A stretch of 13,897 nt of DNA from the NCBI GenBank assembly GCA_034104265.1, contig JAXEEE010000139.1:1-13897 (forward strand), in the 5' to 3' direction. The notes beneath the pieces were generated by a model. It was not told where the DNA came from, searched no databases, and worked only from the letters and a program-made list of their open reading frames with translations. Of this stretch, positions 7,922-13,897 are shown in pieces. The translations under genes and the position numbers were made by a program. The DNA comes from UBA11524 sp034104265 (GTDB lineage: Bacteria; Bacillota; Clostridia; Christensenellales; Aristaeellaceae). Position 1 is the stretch's first letter. Each line of letters starts with the position of its first letter.

Positions 7922-9403
7922 ATGATGTATCCCACGCTGGAACAGGTTCGTACCATCGCCGCATCGGGGGATGACCGGCGGATTCCCGTCAGCCGGGAGG
8001 TGCTGGCGGATCGCTTCACTCCGGTGGAGGTCATGCGCACACTGCGGGCGGCCAGCCGCCACTGCTATCTGCTGGAGAGCGCCGCCAGCGGACACCTGTG
8101 GGGCCGGTATTCCTTCCTGGGCTACTCCCCCACGCTGGAGGTGACCTGTCAGGACGGCCTGCTGCACATCCGCCGGGTGGACGAGGACGGCGTGCTGTCG
8201 GAGACCGTGTCCCGGACAGAGCATCCCGGGCATGCCATCCGGGAGATTCTCCAGCGGTACCGCAGCCCCCGGCTGCCGGACATGCCGCCCTTCACCGGCG
8301 GGCTGGTGGGGTACTTCGCCTACGACTATATCAAGTACGCCGAGCCCACGCTGCACCTTGGCGGCGAGGGCCAGGACTTTCGCGACGTGGATCTGATGCT
8401 CTTCGACAAGGTCATCGTCTTTGACCACGGGCGGCAGAAGCTGATCCTCATTGCCGGGGTGGACACCGCCCGGCTGGAGGACTCCTACCGGGAGGCAGAG
8501 CTGAATGAGATGCTCCGGCTGCTGACCAGCGGCGCCCGGGCGGACTTCCGGCCCCTGCGCCTGACGGAGGAGCTGACCCCCTGCTTCACCCGGGAGGCCT
8601 ACTGCGACATGGTGCGCCGGGCCAAGCACTATATCCACGAGGGGGACATCTTCCAGGCGGTGCTCTCCGACCCGCTGACCACCCGGGCGGAGGGCAGCAT
8701 TTTCGACGTCTACCGGGCGCTGCGCACGGAGAACCCCTCCCCCTACATGTTCTACTTCTCCAGCGATGAGATGGAGATCGCCGGTGCGTCGCCGGAAACC
8801 CTGGTGAAGCTGGAGGACGGCGTGCTGCACACCTTCCCCCTGGCGGGCACCCGGCCCCGGGGGCGGACGGAGGAGGAGGATCGCCGGCTGGAGCAGGAGC
8901 TGCTGGCGGACGAAAAGGAGCGGGCCGAGCACAACATGCTGGTGGATCTGGGCCGCAACGACATCGGGCGCATCAGCGCACTGGGCAGCGTCAAGGTGGA
9001 GCGGTACATGAGCATCGAGCGCTTCTCCCACGTGATGCACATCGGCTCCACGGTATCGGGGCGCATCCGCCCGGACAGGGATGCGGTGGACGCAGTGGAC
9101 GCGATTCTCCCGGCGGGCACCCTGTCCGGCGCACCCAAGCTCCGGGCCTGTGAGATCATCCAGGAGCTGGAGGGCCGGAAGCGCGGCGTGTACGGCGGGG
9201 CCATCGGCTACCTGGACTTCACCGGCAACCTGGACACCTGCATCGCCATCCGCCTGGCCTACAAGAAGAATGGCCGCATCTGCGTCCAGTCCGGGGCGGG
9301 CATCGTGGCCGACAGCGTGCCGGAGACGGAATATCAGGAGTGCATCAACAAGGCCCGGGCCGTGGTCAAGGCCATCCGCGCCGCACAGGAGGGATTGACA
9401 TGA
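7922..9403 (+). CDS. trpE: Anthranilate synthase component I
   Basis: This 493-residue protein is full length for TrpE and makes anthranilate from chorismate with ammonia or with glutamine delivered by TrpG. The N-terminal LLES motif (residues 50-53) and a later NPSPYMFYF are the tryptophan feedback pocket, so the enzyme should be feedback-inhibited. The chorismate-binding domain carries HNMLVDLGRNDIGR (about 337-350), GTLSGAPKLRA (about 399-409), YGGAIGYLDFTGN and QSGAGIVADSVPE. The start ATG at 7922 lies 7 bases after GGAGG (7910-7914); a second ATG follows directly. The stop overlaps the trpG start as ATGA, suggesting coupled translation. It is the first gene behind the T-box. No defects are seen. 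PabB is a related alternative, but the T-box and neighbours decide for TrpE. Confidence 0.97.
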   Translation: MMYPTLEQVRTIAASGDDRRIPVSREVLADRFTPVEVMRTLRAASRHCYLLESAASGHLWGRYSFLGYSPTLEVTCQDGLLHIRRVDEDGVLSETVSRTEHPGHAIREILQRYRSPRLPDMPPFTGGLVGYFAYDYIKYAEPTLHLGGEGQDFRDVDLMLFDKVIVFDHGRQKLILIAGVDTARLEDSYREAELNEMLRLLTSGARADFRPLRLTEELTPCFTREAYCDMVRRAKHYIHEGDIFQAVLSDPLTTRAEGSIFDVYRALRTENPSPYMFYFSSDEMEIAGASPETLVKLEDGVLHTFPLAGTRPRGRTEEEDRRLEQELLADEKERAEHNMLVDLGRNDIGRISALGSVKVERYMSIERFSHVMHIGSTVSGRIRPDRDAVDAVDAILPAGTLSGAPKLRACEIIQELEGRKRGVYGGAIGYLDFTGNLDTCIAIRLAYKKNGRICVQSGAGIVADSVPETEYQECINKARAVVKAIRAAQEGLT

Positions 9404-9969
9404 TCGCCCTCATTGACAACTACGACAGCTTTTCCTACAACCTGTACCAGCTCATCGGCGGGATCCGCCCCGACCTGACCGTCATCCGCAACGACCGCTG
9501 CACGGTGGATGATCTCCGCGCCATGGCTCCGGAGGCCGTTTTCCTCTCCCCCGGGCCGGGCAGGCCGGCGGACGCGGGCATCTGCGAGGACGCCATCCGC
9601 GCCCTGGCCGGGGAGATACCCATCTTCGGCGTGTGCCTGGGGCATCAGGCCATCTGCGAGGCCTTCGGCGGGACGGTGTCCTACGCCAAAGCGCTGATGC
9701 ACGGCAAGGTTTCCCAGGTAATTCCCCTCCCCGACAGCCGCCTGTTCCGGGGCATGGAGGCCCCCTTCCCCGCCGCCCGGTATCACTCCCTCGCCGCCGT
9801 GGAGGACACCCTGCCCGATTGCCTGCGCGTCACCGTCCGGACGGAGGACGGGGAAATCATGGCGGTGGAGCACCGGGAGTACCCCGTCTGCGGCGTTCAG
9901 TTCCACCCGGAGTCCGTCATGACCCCGGAGGGCGAACAGATCATCCGCAACTTTCTTGCAAGCCTGTAA
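9400..9969 (+). CDS. trpG: Anthranilate synthase component II (glutamine amidotransferase)
   Basis: This 189-residue class I glutamine amidotransferase starts with the typical MIALIDNYDSFSYNLYQ. The oxyanion-hole motif SPGPGRP lies near residue 50. The catalytic nucleophile is Cys79 in GVCLGHQA, and the His169/Glu171 pair is in QFHPES. It supplies ammonia to TrpE. The start overlaps the trpE stop by 4 bases (ATGA); a longer upstream reading is unnecessary. The length is normal for a stand-alone TrpG, not fused to TrpD as in enterobacteria. It could equally serve aminodeoxychorismate synthase (PabA), since Bacillus-type proteins do both jobs, but no pab gene is here. Confidence 0.96.
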   Translation: MIALIDNYDSFSYNLYQLIGGIRPDLTVIRNDRCTVDDLRAMAPEAVFLSPGPGRPADAGICEDAIRALAGEIPIFGVCLGHQAICEAFGGTVSYAKALMHGKVSQVIPLPDSRLFRGMEAPFPAARYHSLAAVEDTLPDCLRVTVRTEDGEIMAVEHREYPVCGVQFHPESVMTPEGEQIIRNFLASL

Positions 9970-9990
9970 TGTGAAAAGGAGGAACCCCAT

Positions 9991-10500
9991 ATGATCCGCG
10001 AAGCCATCATCAAGCTGTCCAGGAAGGAAAACCTGACCTACGCCGAGGCCGAAGCCGTCATGGATGAAATCATGAGCGGCCAGACCACCCCCGTGCAGAC
10101 CTCCGCCTATGCCCGGTGCGACAAGAGCGAGCTGGTGGGCGGCACCCCTGCGGAGAACGCGGCCATCACCCGGGCCATCCTGAGCGGCGAGGAGCGGGGC
10201 GCGAAGCGTCAGGCGGTGTGCCTGAACGCAGGCGCGGCGCTGTACATCGGCGGAAAGGCGGCCACCATGGCGGAGGGCGTGCGTATGGCGGAAGGCATCC
10301 TGGATTCCGGCGCGGCCCTTGCCAAGCTGGAAGCCGTCATCCGCCGCACGGGGGGGGTGACCGCCATGGCTGCAACGATCCTGGACACCATCGCCGCACA
10401 CGCCCGTGAGCGGGTGGCGGCGGACAAGGCATCCATCCCCCCCGGAGGCCATGGCGGACATGGCCCGGCATGGCCCGTCCGCCCACGGCGCAGACTTTGA
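9991..10500 (+). pseudogene. trpD: Anthranilate phosphoribosyltransferase with internal deletion, read into trpC
   Basis: AAGGAGG (9976-9982) lies 8 bases before the ATG at 9991. Residues 1-40 (MIREAIIKLSRKENLTYAEA on to PVQTSAY) are the TrpD N-terminal helical domain. The reading then jumps in frame to ARCDKSELVGGTPAENAAIT and NAGAALYIGGKAATMAEG, the C-terminal end of the family. About 215 of roughly 335 residues are missing, including GTGGDG and the rest of the PRPP and anthranilate sites, so the product cannot be active. The junction is near 10105-10120. A run of eight Gs (10350-10357) follows; with seven, the frame would stop at TGA (10358-10360), 5 bases before the trpC ATG. As written, the frame continues into the trpC start (MAATILDTIAAHARERVAAD) and ends at 10500 in the wrong trpC frame. 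Confidence 0.88.
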
Positions 10501-11161
10501 GCAGGCCCTGCGCCGTCCGGGCATGAGCTTCATCTGCGAGGTGAAGCGGGCCTCCCCCTCCAAGGGGCTGATCGCGCCGGACTTCCCCTACATCGACATT
10601 GCACGGGCCTATGAGGCCGCCGGGGCAGACTGCATCTCCTGCCTGACGGAGCCGAAATGGTCCCTGGGCTCGGACGGCATCTTCCGGGAAATTCGCGGCG
10701 TGGTGTCGCTGCCCATGCTGCGCAAGGACTTCGTGGTGGACGCCTACCAGATCGATCAGGCGAAGGTCATGGGCGCGGACGCGGTGCTGCTGATCTGCGC
10801 CCTGCTGGACACCGCCGCCATCGCCCGATACCTGGAGAAATGCGACGCGCTGGGCCTTGCCGCCCTGGTGGAAGCCCATGATGCTGCGGAGATCGCCTCC
10901 GCCGTTTCTGCCGGGGCCAGGATCATTGGGGTGAACAACCGCAACCTGAAGGACTTCTCCGTGGATTTTGGCAACGCAGTCCGGCTGCGGGACAGGCTTC
11001 CCCCCGGCACGGTGTACGTGGCGGAAAGCGACGTCACCGGCCCGGCATCCGTGGCGGCACTCAAGGCCATCGGTGCGGACGCTGCGCTCATCGGCGAGGC
11101 GCTGATGCGCGCCCCCGACAAGGCTGCCATGCTCCGTGCCCTTCGGGAGGCGGCCTCATGA
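10366..11161 (+). pseudogene. trpC: Indole-3-glycerol-phosphate synthase, frameshifted in a C7 run
   Basis: The frame-corrected length is 264 residues, normal for TrpC. The N-terminus MAATILDTIAAHARERVAAD (ATG at 10366) is in one frame; PPEAMADMARHGPSAHGADF onward is in another. The switch is at seven Cs (10437-10443), where six would keep the frame. After it the barrel is complete: FICEVKRASPSKG with the catalytic Lys, FREIR, LRKDFVVDAYQI, LVEAHD, GVNNRNLKDF, YVAESDVTG and LIGEALM. The family closes the pyrrole ring of indole-3-glycerol phosphate. Possible rescue is translation from an internal ATG at 10460, 11 bases after GGAGG (10444-10448), which would lose about 31 residues including the first helix. 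The stop overlaps trpF as ATGA. Confidence 0.9.
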
Positions 11162-11762
11162 CGCGCATCAAGACCTGCGGCCTGTCCCGCCCCTGCGACG
11201 TGGCCTTCGTGAACGAGGCCCGGCCCGACTGGTGCGGCTTCATCATCGACTTCCCCAGAAGCCACCGCAGCGTCACGCCCGCCGAAGCCCTGGCCCTGCG
11301 CAGGCAGCTGGCCCCGGGCATTGTGCCGGTGGGGGTGACGGTGGATCAGCCGGTGAAAGCGGTGGCGGCACTGCTTCTGGAAGGCGTGGCGGACGTGGCC
11401 CAGCTCCACGGCATGGAGGACGAAAGCTACCTGGCCGCCCTGCGGGCCCTGGCCCCGGGCCATCCCCTGTGGAAGGCCTTCACCCTCCGCACCCCCAACG
11501 ATTTGACCGCCGCCCTTGCCTCCAGCGCGGACATGATTCTCCTGGACAGCGGCAAGGGTACCGGGCAGACCTTCGACTGGTCGCTGCTGCGGGGTGCTGC
11601 GCGGCCCTTCCTGCTGGCAGGAGGGCTGACGCCGGAGAACATCCCTGGGCCGTCAGGGAGGTTCACCCCTGGAGCGTTGACCTGTCCAGCGGCGTGGAGA
11701 CGGACAGGCGCAAGGATCGTGACAAAATACTGGCGGCTGTGGCTGCCGCAAGAAAGGAATGA
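11158..11762 (+). pseudogene. trpF: Phosphoribosylanthranilate isomerase, frameshifted near the C-terminus
   Basis: The frame-corrected product is 201 residues, the normal TrpF size. Catalytic Cys7 is in RIKTCGL. QLHGMEDESY, LLDSGKGTGQTFDW (with the conserved Asp) and LLAGGLTPENI follow in one frame. The last part, WAVREVHPWSVDLSSGVETD and KDRDKILAAVAAA, is one frame over. The slip lies in ATCCCTGG at about 11641-11648: a fourth C would restore frame. As written, the protein loses the phosphate-binding SSGVE loop and reads on to 11838. Without a frame change or correction it would probably be inactive. The TGA at 11760-11762 overlaps an ATG at 11759, though the probable trpB start is at 11768. 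Confidence 0.9.
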
Positions 11763-11767
11763 CCATC

Positions 11768-12948
11768 ATGTCCAAGGGACGCTTTGGCGTGCACGGGGGG
11801 CAGTATATCCCCGAGACGCTGATGAACGCCGTCATTGAGCTGGAGGAGGGCTACAACCGCTTCAGGGACGATCCCGCCTTCAACGCCGAGCTGACGGAGC
11901 TGATGAACGAATATGCCGGCCGGCCCTCCCGGCTGTACTATGCCGCCAGGATGACCGCTGACCTGGGCAGGGCGAAGATCTACCTCAATCGGGAGGATCT
12001 CAACCATACCGGCGCCCACAAGATCAACGTGCTGGGGCAGGCGCTGCTGGCGAAGAAGATGGGCAAGACCCGCCTCATTGCCGAGACCGGCGCGGGCCAG
12101 CACGGCGTGGCCACCGCCACCGCCGCTGCCCTGATGGGCATGGAATGCGTGGTGTTCATGGGCGAGGAGGACACCCGCCGCCAGACCCTGAACGTGTACA
12201 AGATGCGCCTGCTGGGGGCCACGGTGGTGCCCGTCACCACCGGCACCGCCACGCTGAAGGATGCCTGCTCCGCGGCCTTCCGGGAGTGGACGACCGCATC
12301 AGCGACACCCACTACTGCCTGGGCTCCGTCATGGGGCCGCACCCCTTCCCCACCATTGTGCGGGACTTCCAGGCGGTGATCTCCCGGGAGATCAAGGCCC
12401 AGCTGATGGAGAAGGAGGGTCGCCTCCCCGACGCGGTGAATGCCTGCGTGGGCGGCGGCTCCAACGCCATTGGCGCGTTCTACCACTTTATCGACGTGCC
12501 CTCCGTGCGGCTCATCGGCTGCGAGGCCGCCGGCCGGGGCGTGGATACCTTCGAGACGGCAGCCACCATCGCCACGGGACGGCTGGGGATCTTCCACGGC
12601 ATGAAGTCCTACTTCTGCCAGGATCAGTTCGGGCAGATTGCCCCGGTGTACTCCATTTCCGCCGGTCTGGACTACCCCGGCATCGGCCCGGAGCACGCCC
12701 ACCTCCACGATACGGGCCGGGCGGAGTACGTGCCCATCACCGACGCTGAGGCCGTGGATGCCTTCGAGTATCTTTCCCGGCTGGAGGGCATCATTCCCGC
12801 CATCGAATCCGCCCACGCCCTGGCCAACGCCAGGAAGCTGGCCCCCACCATGGGCCGGGAGCAGATCATTGTGGTGAACGTGTCCGGCCGGGGCGACAAG
12901 GACTGCGCCGCCATCGCCCGCTACAGAGGGGAGGAGCTTTCCGAATGA
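11768..12948 (+). pseudogene. trpB: Tryptophan synthase beta subunit, frameshifted mid-gene
   Basis: The frame-corrected product is 393 residues, the normal TrpB length. It begins MSKGRFGVHGGQYIPETLMN. PLP-binding Lys85 is in HTGAHKIN, followed by AETGAGQHGVATATAA. At AAFREW (about 12285) the frame fails. DDRISDTHYCLGS, GPHPFPTIVRDFQ, the phosphate loop GGGSNAIG, GCEAAGRGVDTFE and the end REQIIVVNVSGRGDKD are one frame over. One base missing after the TGG near 12288-12290 explains it and gives the family's usual spacing (W plus 9 residues to Y). The ATG at 11768 is preferred to that at 11759 because AGGAA is then 10 bases away and the N-terminus is typical. The family makes tryptophan from indole and serine with TrpA. 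The stop overlaps trpA by 4 bases. Confidence 0.92.
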
Positions 12949-13724
12949 GCCGTATTGCTGACGCCTTTGCCCGGGGCAAGGCCTTCATTCCTTTCATCAC
13001 CTGCGGCGACCCTGACCTTGAAACCACCGCTGCCGCCGTCCGCGCCATGGCGGAGGCCGGGGCGGATGTGATCGAGCTGGGCATTCCCTTCTCCGACCCC
13101 ACGGCGGAGGGCCCGGTGATCCAGGCCGCCAACGCCCGTGCCCTGCAGGCCGGAACCACCACCGACCGCATCTTTGACCTGGTGCGGGATTTGCGCCGGG
13201 ATGTGCGCGTGCCCATGGTGTTCATGACCTACGCCAACGTGGTGTTCTCTTACGGGACGGAGAAATTCCTCGCCGCCTGCCGGGACATCAGCATGGACGG
13301 GCTGATTCTCCCCGACGTGCCCTTTGAGGAGAAGGAGGAGTTCGCGCCCCTGTGCCGTCAGTATGGACTGGACTTCATCTCCCTCATCGCCCCCACGTCG
13401 GAGCATCGCATCGCCATGATCGCCCGGGAGGCCAGCGGCTTTGTGTACGTGGTGTCCAGCCTGGGGGTGACGGGTATGCGCAGCAGCATCACCACGGACA
13501 TCGGCGCCATGGTGAAGCTGGTGCGCGCCGCCAACCCGGACATTCCCTGCGCGGTGGGCTTCGGCATTTCCACCGCGGAGCAGGCCGCCCGCATGGCCGC
13601 CCTGTCCGACGGGGCCATTGTGGGCAGCGCCATTGTCAACCTGATGGCCAAAAATGGCCGGGAAGCCGTGCCCTTCGTCCGGGACTATGTGGCCGCCATG
13701 AAGGCCGCCGTCCGCAGCGTATAA
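12945..13724 (+). CDS. trpA: Tryptophan synthase alpha subunit
   Basis: This 259-residue intact TIM-barrel protein cleaves indole-3-glycerol phosphate to indole and glyceraldehyde 3-phosphate, passing indole to TrpB. Visible motifs are FITCGDPDLE, the catalytic Glu in IELGIPFSDP (about residue 46), ILPDVPFEEKEEF, FVYVVSSLGVTG, AVGFGIS and IVGSAIV. After SDP it reads TAEGP, where the second catalytic acid is Glu rather than the Asp of E. coli; I recall this as common in Clostridia. The ATG overlaps the trpB stop (ATGA), so in an intact operon translation would be coupled. As trpB is frameshifted here, coupling depends on ribosomes reaching that stop in frame. It is the last trp gene. Confidence 0.96.
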   Translation: MSRIADAFARGKAFIPFITCGDPDLETTAAAVRAMAEAGADVIELGIPFSDPTAEGPVIQAANARALQAGTTTDRIFDLVRDLRRDVRVPMVFMTYANVVFSYGTEKFLAACRDISMDGLILPDVPFEEKEEFAPLCRQYGLDFISLIAPTSEHRIAMIAREASGFVYVVSSLGVTGMRSSITTDIGAMVKLVRAANPDIPCAVGFGISTAEQAARMAALSDGAIVGSAIVNLMAKNGREAVPFVRDYVAAMKAAVRSV

Positions 13725-13735
13725 CATCCGCATAC

Positions 13736-13758
13736 AAAAAGCAGGAGGATCCCCTGCT
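13736..13758 (-). terminator. Minus-strand terminator beyond trpA
   Basis: On the minus strand AGCAGG (13753-13758) and CCTGCT (13740-13745) flank a 7-base GC-rich loop and are followed by TTTTT. It would end a convergent gene entering from the right. No such gene is visible in the window; an insertion element begins there instead. Confidence 0.55.
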
Positions 13759-13782
13759 GAAGTATTCCGTTGAAAACGGACA

Positions 13783-13811
13783 TTGAAGAAAAGCACCTCT
13801 AGTTGTAGGAT
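13783..13811 (+). promoter_or_regulatory. Promoter candidate of the insertion-element gene
   Basis: TTGAAG (13783-13788) and TAGGAT (13806-13811) are 17 bases apart. Transcription would begin near 13818, inside the right arm of the hairpin at 13789-13833. The promoter's own transcript would therefore lack the left arm. Confidence 0.45.
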
Positions 13812-13833
13812 AACTACGACTGGAGGTGCTTTT
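13789..13833 (+). promoter_or_regulatory. 20-bp hairpin hiding the ribosome binding site of the next gene
   Basis: Two 20-base arms (13789-13808 and 13814-13833) pair fully with two G/U pairs around a GATAA loop. The right arm contains GGAGG (13822-13826), which lies 9 bases before the ATG at 13836. It ends in only four Ts, so it may also act as a weak terminator of the trp operon. Confidence 0.75.
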
Positions 13834-13835
13834 GC

Positions 13836-13897
13836 ATGAAGATCAAACAGTATGGACCCAGAATGGAAGAACTAAAGCGAGAAGGCAAGACATATCG
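13836..13897 (+). CDS. Insertion-sequence orfA-like helix-turn-helix protein (partial start)
   Basis: Only 20 codons are in the window, beginning MKIKQYGPRMEELKREGKTY. The wording resembles the start of small helix-turn-helix orfA proteins of IS3-type elements in Clostridia (charged helix, then a KTYREIG-like turn), but this rests on memory of the family and a very short stretch. Codon use and base composition (about 43% GC) differ strongly from the trp genes, supporting recent transfer. GGAGG is 9 bases upstream but is locked in a hairpin. The left end of the element was not identified; it lies somewhere between 13725 and 13789. Confidence 0.5.
   Translation, partial: MKIKQYGPRMEELKREGKTY

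Noticed and set aside
7805..9040. Minus-strand open frame of 411 residues
   Set aside because: Antisense to trpE and the T-box terminator, with His/Gln/Val-rich shadow composition.
10437..10443. Programmed ribosomal frameshifting in trpC
   Set aside because: A C run without a clear stimulatory structure or stop context, and several unrelated slips in the same operon, favour mutation or sequencing error.
9334..10563. Minus-strand open frame of 409 residues
   Set aside because: Antisense to trpG and trpD, which are clearly recognisable on the plus strand.
1..13897. CRISPR arrays, tRNA or rRNA genes
   Set aside because: No regularly spaced repeats and no cloverleaf or rRNA-like stretch were seen.

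Overview
The window is GC-rich (roughly 65%) with small intergenic gaps, strong GGAGG ribosome binding sites, ATGA stop/start overlaps and a T-box riboswitch. This points to a high-GC Firmicutes (Clostridia) chromosome, perhaps a gut or rumen lineage. The lineage guess is inference; no rRNA or other marker gene is present.

Left part, 1-4220. A cut-off ABC exporter half-transporter (minus strand) is divergent from an AraC-family regulator (plus strand), and their promoters overlap. After the regulator come a duplicated hairpin and a bidirectional terminator. The terminator is shared with a minus-strand gene for a secreted tannase/feruloyl-esterase-like hydrolase that looks broken: it has only a CTG start, a -1 frameshift, and no stop in frame before its terminator. 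Upstream of it lies a small heavy-metal-associated (CxxC) protein.

Middle, 4195-7620. Two adjacent minus-strand genes encode secreted, unusually tryptophan-rich proteins of 493 and 595 residues. The 595-residue protein carries a clear bacterial SH3 domain. A terminator closes the pair.

Right part, 7626-13760. A tryptophan T-box leader precedes trpE-trpG-trpD-trpC-trpF-trpB-trpA. The leader has a UGG specifier and a UGGC bulge that fits the G-CCA end of tRNA-Trp. trpE, trpG and trpA are intact. trpD has lost about 215 internal residues, including the whole PRPP-binding core. trpC, trpF and trpB each carry a single-base frameshift in a G/C run. As written, the operon could make anthranilate but not tryptophan. 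Either the pathway is decaying (tryptophan auxotrophy) or the assembly has homopolymer errors; the trpD deletion is not explained by homopolymer error.

Right edge, 13760-13897. Base composition drops sharply. A 20-bp hairpin hides the ribosome binding site of an AT-richer reading frame that starts like an insertion-sequence orfA. A promoter overlaps the hairpin so that only read-through transcripts would fold it. This resembles the protection of transposase genes from outside transcription. The sequence ends 62 bases into that gene.
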